Shown here: positions 37,053-46,362 of the stretch, in pieces
How the letters are laid out: each line of letters begins with the position of its first letter
Position numbering within the stretch: position 1 is the first letter of the stretch
Origin: Ignavibacterium sp.
GTDB taxonomy: Bacteria; Bacteroidota; Ignavibacteria; Ignavibacteriales; Ignavibacteriaceae
Assembly: GCA_018335755.1 (NCBI GenBank)
Contig: JAGXRK010000051.1
Span: forward strand, 186,001 to 250,000
Direction of reading: 5' to 3'
DNA: 64,000 nucleotides
Position numbers and translations under genes: made by a program
Notes under the pieces: generated by a model
What the model saw: the letters and a program-made list of their open reading frames with translations, nothing else
What the model was told of the DNA's origin: nothing
Databases searched by the model: none

Positions 37053-38834
37053 TTATCTAATAAGAACCATCTTCTTTGTTTCAGAATAATCTCCGGCAGT
37101 GATTTTGTAGAGATAAACACCGCTTGATAATCCAGTCGCATCGAAAGTTACCTCATAAGTGCCGGCTGGTTTTTCTTCGTTAACAATTGTTGCTTTTTCT
37201 CTACCAAGTAAATCGTAAATAACCAGCCTCACCCCCAGCCACTCTCCAAAGGAGAGGGGAGAAGATGGAATTGTAAATCTGATTTTTGTAGTTGGATTAA
37301 ACGGATTGGGATAGTTTTGAGAAAGACTATAACTATTTAGAATCAATTCATTCTCTTCCTCAATATCAGTTGTTCCGTCTAAGTTAATGATTAAAGACCA
37401 GGAGTTTAATATCCCATCATTACCAGCATAACCATCGGTTATTGTTAATGTCCAATCTCCATAAGGATCTAATCCATTAAAAACACTTAATGAATTAGAA
37501 GGGACATAGTATCCTGTAAATGGCGCAATACCATTGGCAACCAGAATAGTGTTATCATCTCCGAGAATTGTGTATATAAAATTTTCACCGTCTGCCCCAA
37601 CTTCAAGTATGATAGTTTGTGAAACTCCAAGATGCCCAAGTGTAAAAGTTAAATCCCCAGTTCTTGTATGTAATACTTCATTAATCTTGATTTGAACTGA
37701 ACTTATATTTTGCTGCGCAGATTTATTAGCTGATTTACCTGGGGGCGAAAAATTAATGGTACTTATAGCTGATTGGCTGTTTGATATAGGAATGTTCAAA
37801 TCGGTTAACGTTTTGTTAATGCTAGTAGCCGTTGTTGGGTTTATACTTTTATAAACCTGACCCTCCGTATTGCCAGCAAACAAGAAATCATTATTATCAA
37901 TAGTTAAAGATGCAACTGCATTATTAATAAGACCATCATTTAATTCGAACCAATTGTCCCCGTTATTGGTAGAATAAAAAACTCCTTTAGAAGTGGAGCC
38001 CGAGAAGCCTCCGCCCAGACCGACGTAAATAGTTCCCAAGGAATTAATAGAAAAATCATTCACTGCTATAAATGATCCTATGTTTATTCCGTTATTTATT
38101 TGGGTCCAGTTATTACCATTATTAGTTGAACGATAAACACCCTGGATATTTCCGACAAATAAATGCCCTAATTCATTAAATCCGATTGCGCCTATTTGCG
38201 CATTTGCTATTGTGATCTCCGTCCAGTCCTGCCCGTTATTTGTAGATCTGAAAAGACGGCTGCCACCAGCTCCAACTACTATATCATCATTTGAATTTAT
38301 AAATAGTGGATAAAAACCATTATAGTTTGGACTACTGATTGCCGTCCAGCTATTTCCACTATTTGTTGAGCGATAAATTGAATTTACAGAACCAGCATAA
38401 ATATGACCAAAAGAATTAATAGCCAGAGAATTAACAGTATTATCAAGATTATGAAAACCGTCATTTATCTGTGTCCAGCTCTCACCGTTAGTGGTAGAGC
38501 GCCAGACTCCCTGATTCATTGTGCCGGCAAAGATATGCCCGCTGGAGTTAATAGCTAAACTCCAAATAAAAAGATTTGATAAACCTGACTGAGTCCAGGT
38601 ATTTCCATAATCAGTTGAGCGGAATACCCCATCACCTTCTGTACCGGAGATTCCTCCACCAGTACCCAGAAAAATATCACCATTTGCATTTGTAGCTAAC
38701 GGTTTAATTGCAAGATTAGTCGATATACTGCCGGTCAGCTGCCAATAATTTTGAGAAAGTAATTGAGAATAACTTGAAACCAGAATTGCTGCGATAATAA
38801 TAAAAATTGTTTTATAAAAACTTGACTCCGACAT
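37053..38834 (-). CDS. T9SS-exported BNR-repeat protein with P-domain (paralog)
   Basis: 593 residues from the ATG at 38834; the TTG at 38846 adds four residues. A signal peptide (about 5-28) is followed by seven or so BNR repeats (VFRSTDYGNTWTQS, IYRSTNSGNSWTAI, VFYSTNNGDNWFEL), a P-domain (HTRTGDLTFTLGHLGVSQT, GDWTLTITDGYAGNDG), and a T9SS sorting domain. It differs from the neighbouring paralog in having fewer repeats. In its sorting domain an extra block, SPLSFGEWLGVRL, lies between the first strands, encoded by a palindromic repeat (37222-37268). The stop is 47 bp from the next gene, which probably belongs to the same transcript. Confidence 0.9.
   Translation of the reverse strand: MSESSFYKTIFIIIAAILVSSYSQLLSQNYWQLTGSISTNLAIKPLATNANGDIFLGTGGGISGTEGDGVFRSTDYGNTWTQSGLSNLFIWSLAINSSGHIFAGTMNQGVWRSTTNGESWTQINDGFHNLDNTVNSLAINSFGHIYAGSVNSIYRSTNSGNSWTAISSPNYNGFYPLFINSNDDIVVGAGGSRLFRSTNNGQDWTEITIANAQIGAIGFNELGHLFVGNIQGVYRSTNNGNNWTQINNGINIGSFIAVNDFSINSLGTIYVGLGGGFSGSTSKGVFYSTNNGDNWFELNDGLINNAVASLTIDNNDFLFAGNTEGQVYKSINPTTATSINKTLTDLNIPISNSQSAISTINFSPPGKSANKSAQQNISSVQIKINEVLHTRTGDLTFTLGHLGVSQTIILEVGADGENFIYTILGDDNTILVANGIAPFTGYYVPSNSLSVFNGLDPYGDWTLTITDGYAGNDGILNSWSLIINLDGTTDIEEENELILNSYSLSQNYPNPFNPTTKIRFTIPSSPLSFGEWLGVRLVIYDLLGREKATIVNEEKPAGTYEVTFDATGLSSGVYLYKITAGDYSETKKMVLIR
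37222..37268. repeat. Palindromic repeat inserted in frame in a T9SS sorting domain
   Basis: The segment CCTCACCCCCAGCCAC then CTCTCC-AAA-GGAGAG (37242-37256) followed by GGGAG forms a small hairpin. It encodes the extra block SPLSFGEWLGVRL, absent from the related sorting domains at 34363 and 43829. The same sequence type is known as a dispersed repeat in Bacteroidota intergenic regions (established from memory). Confidence 0.75.
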
Positions 38835-38890
38835 TATTAACTCCAAATTGTGTTAAAGTTTTAATCGAATATAGGGTTTGAATGTAGTTT

Positions 38891-38919
38891 CTTCAATCAC
38901 GCACTTACGTGATTTGAAG
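38891..38919. repeat. Imperfect palindrome, copy 1 of a shared 28-bp repeat
   Basis: CTTCAATCACG (38891-38901) pairs with CGTGATTTGAAG (38908-38919) with a single bulge. No T-run follows on either strand. A copy with 23 of 28 identical bases is at 40443-40470. Confidence 0.6.
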
Positions 38920-38949
38920 AGAATGGATTTGTGAAGTTATTCAGTTATA

Positions 38950-39450
38950 TCAGAGAGAGATAATGTAGGTTACTGCAAAACTTTCCACACCGGGATTCTC
39001 ATCTCCAAGTCCGGCATTGGAAATATGGTTAAAGCTGAATCCAACTCTCGTATTGCCTACAAGTTTTACGGATACTTCAATTTGTGATCTGAACTCAATG
39101 GGATAAAAAAGCTTTTTACTATTGTTTTCGAAATACAAACCGGGAGCGAAGCTTGGCGTGATAACGATTATATCATAAAAATAGAAATTGTAATAGACGC
39201 CTGTATAAAAATGACTTGCACCATGACCAGTGAACATAATTCCGGCAAATTGTCCAAAGTCATTATTTGATATGTCCTTTCTGAGTTCAATCCTTTTTTC
39301 AACAGATGGCTGGGTCTGCTGAAGAACGTCGAATGCGGCGTGTGTTAATGCAAGGCTGAAACCACTTTCACGCTGATTCTGTGCCTGAAGGTTGATAAGT
39401 GTTACAAGTAATAGAATAACGATATTGGATATAAGGGCTTTAAACTGCAT
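38950..39450 (-). CDS. PagL-like lipid A 3-O-deacylase
   Basis: 166 residues with a signal peptide (about 1-23, LQAQ). The C-terminal motif FSFNHISNAGLGDENPGVESF carries H142, S144 and E156; the spacing (H+2=S, S+12=E) equals that of the catalytic His-Ser-Glu triad of Pseudomonas PagL. Length and the barrel-like strands (FYTGVYYNFYFYDIIVI) also fit the eight-stranded outer-membrane PagL family. It removes the 3-O-linked acyl chain of lipid A. The upstream region has no recognisable operon partner. Confidence 0.85.
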   Translation of the reverse strand: MQFKALISNIVILLLVTLINLQAQNQRESGFSLALTHAAFDVLQQTQPSVEKRIELRKDISNNDFGQFAGIMFTGHGASHFYTGVYYNFYFYDIIVITPSFAPGLYFENNSKKLFYPIEFRSQIEVSVKLVGNTRVGFSFNHISNAGLGDENPGVESFAVTYIISL

Positions 39451-39753
39451 TCGTTTATTTGTTTTATTCTATGTTACAAACTTAATGTTTATCTGCAAAT
39501 TTCTTGCCAGAACATTTACACAAATTTTTCCAATACATCTTTCCTCGTGTTCATAAATTACAACTTAAAACAGAATTTCACTGATGCCCGGGTGCATAGA
39601 TCCACCCAATAGTTAGGGCTTGAGCTTAAAAAATCAGTAATAATTGGACTAAGGTCCGTCTGTTTTGTTATTCTTAATACCTTACCCTATAAAACATAGC
39701 TATTACTGTAAAAAAAACGCAAATCTAAATAATCATTTTGGATGGCAAAGGTA
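39451..39753. other. Non-coding gap between PagL-like and LuxR-type regulator genes
   Basis: 303 bases separate two minus-strand genes. The only palindrome seen is a 4-bp GGAC/GTCC near 39648. No open frame or repeat family member is recognised. It probably holds the PagL-like promoter and the end of the regulator transcript. Confidence 0.5.
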
Positions 39754-40401
39754 TTATATAAGCTTTTCACGAATAGCTTTGCTTATTGCGCTTCCTTTAG
39801 AATGTACTTCCAGTTTTGCATAAATATTTCTTATATGCGAATCTATTGTATGATGGCTTAAAAATATTTTTTCAGAGATTTGTTTTTTGCTTAATCCTTC
39901 CACAAGCAACCTTAATATTTCCTTTTCTCTTTCGGAAAGTCCATAATCCGATTCTGATTTATTCTGGTCACGGAACATATTCAAAACTCTTTTTGCTATA
40001 TGGGGATTTACGGAAGCACCGCCATTTAAAACTTCATCTATTGAGTTAATAATATCTTCGGGAGATTGATCTTTTAGTAAGTATCCGGAAGCCCCGGCAC
40101 AAATTGCATTAAACACATTTTCATCGTCATCATAAACAGTAATAATAATAATCTTAGATGAAGGAGTTAATTTTCTAAGTTCAGGTATGATGCTTATGCC
40201 GTCTTTGCCGGGCAGCCCTATATCCAGAAGTATTATATCCGGTACCAATTCATTCATTTCAATTTCTCTAAGCGCAGTTTCACCGGAAGGGAAGCTGTGT
40301 TTGCAAGCTTTTCCGGATGATCTAATAATCACGCTTCGGAGAGCATCTCTGAAAACAGGATTGTCTTCAATAATTATTATATCTGCAACTGAATTATTCA
40401 T
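39754..40401 (-). CDS. LuxR/NarL-type response regulator
   Basis: 215 residues. Receiver domain about 5-125 with acidic residues E12/D13, phosphoacceptor D60 (IILLDIGLPGKDG) and K110 in LLKDQSPEDI. The C-terminal LuxR-type helix-turn-helix (about 150-210) shows LSEREKEILRLLVEGLSKKQISEKIFLSHHTIDSHIRNIYAKLEV-type features. It is 42 bp downstream of a HisKA_3-type histidine kinase gene on the same strand, its probable partner. Confidence 0.94.
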   Translation of the reverse strand: MNNSVADIIIIEDNPVFRDALRSVIIRSSGKACKHSFPSGETALREIEMNELVPDIILLDIGLPGKDGISIIPELRKLTPSSKIIIITVYDDDENVFNAICAGASGYLLKDQSPEDIINSIDEVLNGGASVNPHIAKRVLNMFRDQNKSESDYGLSEREKEILRLLVEGLSKKQISEKIFLSHHTIDSHIRNIYAKLEVHSKGSAISKAIREKLI

Positions 40402-40442
40402 AAAATTATTTCATTGGAAAATTATTTAATAATAATTCCAGA

Positions 40443-40470
40443 TTCAATCACGCATTTGCGTCATTTGTAA
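40443..40470. repeat. Imperfect palindrome, copy 2, overlapping the 3' end of the kinase gene
   Basis: TTCAATCACGCA starts at 40443 and continues as in copy 1 (38892-38919), 23 of 28 positions identical. Its minus strand encodes the last residues and stop of the histidine kinase. Confidence 0.55.
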
Positions 40471-43400
40471 TTTAAGCACCAGACTGAATCCTTTACCAAT
40501 TTCACTTTCAATCTTTAAAGAAGCGCTTAGCTCATCTGCGCGTGATTTAATATTATTAATTCCGTTCCCGCTGTATGTGTCATTTAAATTGAACCCCTTT
40601 CCATTATCATCAATTGTTAAAATAAATTTATTGTTCTCCACATTTACGTTTATTTTTACCTTATCCGCACCGGAATGTTTACTGATGTTATTCAGGGTTT
40701 CTTTAAAGATTAGGTATATACCACGTTTTATTTCAGGAGTTATTTTAATATCTGAATCAGGAATATTATGCCGGAAATAATACTCTTTTCCTCTAAGCAT
40801 ACTTTCGGTTGTTTCATTCATTTTCCTGATCAGATCAATCAGTGAATCCGAAGCGGGATTGATGAACCAGACAATATCCCTTATAGATGTAACCGAATTT
40901 TTTGCGGTTGATTCGATTCTTGAGAGGCTGTTAGAAAGTTCAAAATCAGAATTGAATTCATCTTTCAGAATACTGCTCAGCAAGGATATACTGCTGAGGT
41001 TACTTCCAATTTCATCATGGAGGTCACGTGCAATTCTGTTTCTTATTTTTTGTTTTTCGATTTCTTTTTCCTGTTCAAGAGTTTTTGCTTTCAGTTCGGC
41101 AGTTTCAGCTTTTAAATGCATCTCCCGCATTTCAGCTTCAGCTTGCCGCTTACGAAGCCTCTCACGAATTTTTCGTGCACGTTTCTCAAGTTCGTATTTC
41201 CTTATAAATAACAAAACTGACATAAACACTACTACATAAAAAATATAAGCATACCAGGTGGCCCATATAGGCGGACGAATATTTACAACGATTGAAGCAA
41301 ATGATATTGCCGCATTATTTTCAGAATCCAAAATTCGTACGATAAACTTGTATTCTCCTGGTGGCAGATCGGTATAGTTTGCAAATCGTCTGCCTTCAGC
41401 TTTTACCCAATCGTTATCAACACCTTCAAGTATATGCTCACAAGCAACTTTTGAAGGATCTAAATAATTCAGCGGGGCAAACTCAAATGCCAGAAAGTTC
41501 TGATTGTAATTAAGCGTGAGCGATTCATATTCAGAGGATGGATAATTTTTATTATATATTCTGATTGAATTGTTAAACAACTTGATATCTGTTATAACTA
41601 CGTTGAAAGCATTCCGCTTAGTTAAATAGTTTTTTTTATTGATCAAATACATTCCTTCGAGTGAACCAAAGTAGATCTTATTATCAGATGCTTTTAAAAT
41701 TGAACCAAGATTAAATTCCAATTGTTCAATTCCATCTTGCTGATCGTAAAAAGTAAATGCTTTTGTTTTGTAATCATATCTTGCAAGCCCTGCTTGTGTT
41801 GATATCCAAAGATTATTCTCATCTTCTGCAGCTATTCCCATTATCAAATCACCAGGCACACCATTTGACGAATTAAAATTCTTGAAAACAGTATCGTCAA
41901 TCTTATCATTTTCCAAAAGGAAAAGCCCATCACCCTGCGTACCTACCCAAAGATTGCCTTTATAATCCTGCGTTATACAAACTGCTGTGGTGCTGGTAAA
42001 TAAAGATTTATCATTCGGTTCCGGATAAAAACTTTCTATTTCATTAGTTGATTCGTTTAATCTAAAGAGACCATTACCCCAGGTTCCTACCCAAACATCG
42101 CCTGATTTACCTCTAAATAAAGCCCACACGTTCCGCATATTATCATTGTACAGATGTATGTTATCGGTGTTAAGATCATACTCAAATAATCCCGCACCAT
42201 CAGTCCCAATATAATATTTTTCCCTAGTTGCTTTTAAAAATGAAGTGACTTTATTCGCATGCCACAAAACAGAATGATCAGGATATAGTTTTTTATGAAG
42301 CATCCCGCCTGACTTTTTATCGTAAATAAAAAAGCCCTCATTAAAAGTAGCAATCAAATATTTATTGTTTCCCGCTGAAATTACCGAGTAAATTTTTGAT
42401 CGCGGCCTGACATTTTTACCATTAAATAAAATCTGAACCCTATCTTGTTTTACATTATAAATAAAAACACGTCCATCTGCACCGCAAAGCCAGATATCTT
42501 TGTCGTCATCCTCAAAAATATGTGAGACATACTCATCTTTATTAAACCCTAAAGTTTTCTTAGAAGGATTAAATTGTATGAATTTCTTGCTTGCAGATAC
42601 AAACCGAGCGAGTCCGGTACCTGCAGTTCCTATCCAAACTATTTCTTCATCACAAACAAATAGAGAATTGATAATATTTGAAGGCAATGAGTTTAAATTA
42701 TTTTTCTGTTTAATATAGTTTACCAGTTTTTCTTCTTTAGCATCGAAATAAAAGATTCCATCTCCGGCAGTTCCTATCCAAACATTTCCAGAAATATCCG
42801 AAGCAATAGAAAGAACGCTAGTGTTATTATTAAAACCATAATTGGAAATTTTTCCTGTAAATGGGTCATAATTACAGAAGCCCTTATTCTGTGAGCCAAT
42901 CCATAAGGTATTGTCTTTGTCTTCAACAATAGAAAAAATAAATCCAGATAATGCTGAACCAGATGGTATATCTTTAAGGTAAAGAGGAAAATATTTTTTT
43001 AACCTTCTATCAAATTTTAGCAACCCTTCTCGTGTGCCAACCCACAATATATTTGAATCAGTTTTAGAAGTTTGAATGGAACGGATATGTTTGGATAGCA
43101 CTGGAGCTATTTCATTAGAATCTGGTACGATGTACTCAAATTTATTGTTAACTTCATCAAAGTAAGCCAATCCTGCTCCCCACACACAAGCCCATAGTTG
43201 ATTATCTTGAGTATAAAGCAATTGAGGAACGATTTCTTCATTTAAAAAATTATTTCCGCTTTGACCTTTATCATATCTGACAAATTTTTCTTCACGACGA
43301 ATGAATTTGTTTATGCCTTTATTAATTGTTCCTATCCAAAGATCACCATTTTTATCCTCCTGGATGCTTCTAACTTCACTGCTTGAAACAGAAAAACTAT

Positions 43401-43638
43401 CTATTGGATTAAAACGGTAGCTCTTGATATTTATACCGTCAAATCTTTTTAAGCCAGTGCTGGTGCCAAGCCAGATAAATCCCTGTTTGTCTTTAAGAAT
43501 ACAGTATACAGTTCCCGTATTCTCATGTTGATCAAATATTACTTTTTCAATTTTTCGATCAATAGATTGACAAAAAACTGAATGGGTCAGCTTAAAGAAA
43601 AATAATGTTGCAAGTATGTATAAAGTAAATATTTTCAC
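40444..43638 (-). CDS. Beta-propeller/triple-Y sensor histidine kinase
   Basis: 1064 residues, GTG start at 43638 leading into a signal peptide. Residues about 30-680 hold many Reg_prop propeller repeats (DKQGFIWLGTSTGLKRFDG, DKNGDLWIGTINKGINKF). A Y_Y_Y domain (about 700-780, YTDLPPGEYKFIVRILDSENN) is followed by a transmembrane helix (about 787-807), a basic coiled coil (about 812-865), HisKA_3 with RIARDLHDEIGSNLSSI (H874), and HATPase_c (KETLNNISKHSGADKVKINV, GNGINNIKSRADEL). It lacks the receiver and AraC domains of the Bacteroides hybrid systems. Its regulator is encoded downstream. Confidence 0.93.
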   Translation of the reverse strand: MKIFTLYILATLFFFKLTHSVFCQSIDRKIEKVIFDQHENTGTVYCILKDKQGFIWLGTSTGLKRFDGINIKSYRFNPIDSFSVSSSEVRSIQEDKNGDLWIGTINKGINKFIRREEKFVRYDKGQSGNNFLNEEIVPQLLYTQDNQLWACVWGAGLAYFDEVNNKFEYIVPDSNEIAPVLSKHIRSIQTSKTDSNILWVGTREGLLKFDRRLKKYFPLYLKDIPSGSALSGFIFSIVEDKDNTLWIGSQNKGFCNYDPFTGKISNYGFNNNTSVLSIASDISGNVWIGTAGDGIFYFDAKEEKLVNYIKQKNNLNSLPSNIINSLFVCDEEIVWIGTAGTGLARFVSASKKFIQFNPSKKTLGFNKDEYVSHIFEDDDKDIWLCGADGRVFIYNVKQDRVQILFNGKNVRPRSKIYSVISAGNNKYLIATFNEGFFIYDKKSGGMLHKKLYPDHSVLWHANKVTSFLKATREKYYIGTDGAGLFEYDLNTDNIHLYNDNMRNVWALFRGKSGDVWVGTWGNGLFRLNESTNEIESFYPEPNDKSLFTSTTAVCITQDYKGNLWVGTQGDGLFLLENDKIDDTVFKNFNSSNGVPGDLIMGIAAEDENNLWISTQAGLARYDYKTKAFTFYDQQDGIEQLEFNLGSILKASDNKIYFGSLEGMYLINKKNYLTKRNAFNVVITDIKLFNNSIRIYNKNYPSSEYESLTLNYNQNFLAFEFAPLNYLDPSKVACEHILEGVDNDWVKAEGRRFANYTDLPPGEYKFIVRILDSENNAAISFASIVVNIRPPIWATWYAYIFYVVVFMSVLLFIRKYELEKRARKIRERLRKRQAEAEMREMHLKAETAELKAKTLEQEKEIEKQKIRNRIARDLHDEIGSNLSSISLLSSILKDEFNSDFELSNSLSRIESTAKNSVTSIRDIVWFINPASDSLIDLIRKMNETTESMLRGKEYYFRHNIPDSDIKITPEIKRGIYLIFKETLNNISKHSGADKVKINVNVENNKFILTIDDNGKGFNLNDTYSGNGINNIKSRADELSASLKIESEIGKGFSLVLKLQMTQMRD

Positions 43639-43761
43639 TATTGAAAAGTATGTTGTTTAATCTGATATAAATTATGCGGGGTAGGAATTCAAAAGTTCGC
43701 TCTTTAGTTTATTCATAATTTATGAAAAAGTAAAATTATTTTTTCGATTTGTTAAAAATGA

Positions 43762-43790
43762 AAAACCAGCCCTGGGAAAGGACTGGTTTT
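43762..43790 (-). terminator. Rho-independent terminator of the subtilase gene
   Basis: AAAACCAGCCCT (43762-43773) pairs with AGGACTGGTTTT (43779-43790) with one wobble, and a T-run follows on the minus strand. It lies 39 bp after the stop at 43829. Confidence 0.8.
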
Positions 43791-43828
43791 AAAGAAGTTG
43801 AATCCATTAAAGAGGAAAAGCGATAATT

Positions 43829-46063
43829 TTACTTAATTACCATCATCTTTTTAGTTTGAACAAAACTTCCAGCTCTTATTTGATATATATATGTACCTGA
43901 AGGCAAACCGGAAGCATCAAAATAATATTTATGATAACCTGCTTCTTTAGTCATATTAACTAATGATGAAATTTGCTCACCAAGAACAGAATAGATAAGA
44001 ATTTTCACATCCGCTTTCTCTGCAAGAGAATATTCAATTGTTGTCATTGGATTAAAAGGATTTGGATAATTCTGCATCAGAGAAAATTCAGCGGGAATTG
44101 AAACCTCAACTGATACCTCTTGTGAGTAAGTGAAGCTTCCGTCGAAATCCATTTGCTTTAATCTGTAAAAATATATTCCGGGATTTAATGGTTTATCTGA
44201 GTAAGAATAATTCTTTGTTTCGGTTGTTGTTCCGTATCCCTCAACAAATACAACAGGTGCGTAAGGTGATTTTCCAAACTCATTGTGCAAAAAAGCTCTT
44301 TGAATTTCGAATCCGTTGTTGTTTGTTTCAGTGGCGGTTGACCATCTTAAAATCACCTCATCTCTGTTAACGTCAATATTAAAAGCAGTAAGTTCAACAG
44401 GAATTTCCTGAAGCATCTGCTGATATGCATCAAAAGCATCTACCCTTCCGGCACCATATCGGTTATCTTTTCCAGGGTCACCTTTTTCAACAGCCGTTGT
44501 TTGCATTATTCTGCTGAGATCGGATGGTTCCAGATTTGGATTTGCACCAAGTAATAATGCGGCTACTCCTGCAAGATGGGGTGTAGCTCCGGATGTTCCG
44601 CTAAACGACTGGTATCCTCCGCCAACAGCAGTGGAAGTTGTTCCGTTGCCCGGAGCCGCAATATCTGGTTTTATTAAACCCATTGAACCCGGACTGGTTT
44701 GATAGGGATAATCCTGATATTCAGGCGGCATTGGATATGGATATGTTGGAAATACCTGCTGAATATTTTCCCATGCAGCTGGTCCATAAGGTGAGCTAGA
44801 AACTATGACATCACTACTGGCCAGAACATTTGCAGAACCAATTACTGAGCTTACACCACCAACTAAAGTCTGGTCAGGATGTACCCACGGACCGGGAGAA
44901 TTACCAGGAGTTGCAATGTTATAAGGTATTGGTGCGCTTCCAAGACTACCACCATCGTTGCTGGTAGAATTTGTGTGCAATAGTCCGGCAGCCAGTTCCA
45001 TATCTGTCATTTGTCTAAACATAGGATAATTTGGTTTTGGACTGAAATACCATTTATAACTTAATGAACTGGTTATAATATCTGCTCCCTTTTCTATTGC
45101 ATATTGCTGAGCAAGCCAATATTGAGATTCACCACTGGGCTTAAGTATAATTAAGTTAGCCGCTGGTGCAACGCCGGTTTGAGTTCCATTTGTTCCATAT
45201 CCGGCAACAATTCCTGAAGTAGCTGTACCATGACTGCTTCCGGTAATTACATCATTATTATTACTTTGATAGTTCCAGCCCACAAAATCATCTATCAGAC
45301 CATTACCGTCATCATCAATACCGTTTATATCGCCCGGATCAAAAACCCACGCAGAACCATTCCATATAATTGTACTTCCATTATTATTAGCGTCTTCACC
45401 AAGATTTCGCCAGATATTATTTACAAGATCGGGATGACGCCAGTCAGTACCGGAATCAATATTAGCAACCAGAACGCCGCGCCCGCTGTCACCTTCGGCC
45501 CAGACAAGCGGTGCCCTAATTAATGTTAAACCAGGCTGCGGTGCCAATGTGGCTTCCACAGAAATATTATTATCATAATTATATTTTGATATTCCAAAAT
45601 CATCAACCAGCTCTTCAATGGTAAACTGCCTGTCGTAATGAATGCTTTGAATATTTGATACACCATCAGCGATATCCACAATTGAAGATTTAAGTGCTTT
45701 AAGCGATACCACATTTATTACCCAGTTGTAATGGACGTTGCTTACCTTTTGCTGTTCTTCAAGAAAACTAATAAAGTTTTTTATTTCGTTTTGACTGACA
45801 GCAGCATAATTTTTAAGAATACGCACAACCTCATCCCTTTTAGTTTTGCGCGGAAGCATATATGTCTGGCTATGAAGATCAGAGTAGTTCAGCCGGTCTT
45901 TCATAACAACATAAACATCTATAAATTCATTATCAGCAGATGAACTCATCACTCCCTGCAGGTATGGATGAATGATGTTTGTAACTTCCTGAGAAATCGT
46001 ATGGTTGTGCAATGCTATGATGAATATAGCAATGAGAATTGTGAACCGAAGCATTTTATTCAT
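43829..46063 (-). CDS. T9SS-exported subtilisin-like serine protease (S8)
   Basis: 744 residues with a signal peptide (about 1-25). An N-terminal pro-region (to about 180) precedes the S8 catalytic domain with D203 (NIDSGTDWRHPDL), H278 (GSSHGTATSGIVAGYG) and S491 (FSGTSGATPHLAG). A long calcium-binding-like insert occurs between D and H (DINGIDDDGNGLIDD). After an extra beta-domain (VILRWSTATETNNNGFEI) comes a T9SS sorting domain with NYPNPFNPMTTIEY and ending MMVIK. It is a secreted endopeptidase feeding the dipeptidases in this region. A terminator follows. Confidence 0.95.
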   Translation of the reverse strand: MNKMLRFTILIAIFIIALHNHTISQEVTNIIHPYLQGVMSSSADNEFIDVYVVMKDRLNYSDLHSQTYMLPRKTKRDEVVRILKNYAAVSQNEIKNFISFLEEQQKVSNVHYNWVINVVSLKALKSSIVDIADGVSNIQSIHYDRQFTIEELVDDFGISKYNYDNNISVEATLAPQPGLTLIRAPLVWAEGDSGRGVLVANIDSGTDWRHPDLVNNIWRNLGEDANNNGSTIIWNGSAWVFDPGDINGIDDDGNGLIDDFVGWNYQSNNNDVITGSSHGTATSGIVAGYGTNGTQTGVAPAANLIILKPSGESQYWLAQQYAIEKGADIITSSLSYKWYFSPKPNYPMFRQMTDMELAAGLLHTNSTSNDGGSLGSAPIPYNIATPGNSPGPWVHPDQTLVGGVSSVIGSANVLASSDVIVSSSPYGPAAWENIQQVFPTYPYPMPPEYQDYPYQTSPGSMGLIKPDIAAPGNGTTSTAVGGGYQSFSGTSGATPHLAGVAALLLGANPNLEPSDLSRIMQTTAVEKGDPGKDNRYGAGRVDAFDAYQQMLQEIPVELTAFNIDVNRDEVILRWSTATETNNNGFEIQRAFLHNEFGKSPYAPVVFVEGYGTTTETKNYSYSDKPLNPGIYFYRLKQMDFDGSFTYSQEVSVEVSIPAEFSLMQNYPNPFNPMTTIEYSLAEKADVKILIYSVLGEQISSLVNMTKEAGYHKYYFDASGLPSGTYIYQIRAGSFVQTKKMMVIK

Positions 46064-46362
46064 AACCGCTTCCCTTCTTATTGTGATTAAATTATGTAGA
46101 AAAATACCGTGAAAGAAATATCCGATTGTTTTCTTGTTAAAGGAGCTAGAGTTGATGGGCAGAAAACAACATAATCTTTACAGGAATTGTTTTTAATTTA
46201 TACATCTATAAAATAAAAATAAAGTATTTCCGTTTAAAAAGTTATTTTAGCACTTGAAAAATTGAACAAAATCAATTTATTTCGAAACCAAAGATTTATT
46301 GTTAACTAAAACATTGTTGATGGCTGGGTAAAAATACCTTCTCAGCAGAAAATACTATCTAT

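Noticed and set aside
40444..43638. Hybrid two-component system with receiver and AraC output
   Set aside because: The protein ends after HATPase_c; no receiver or AraC domain is present.
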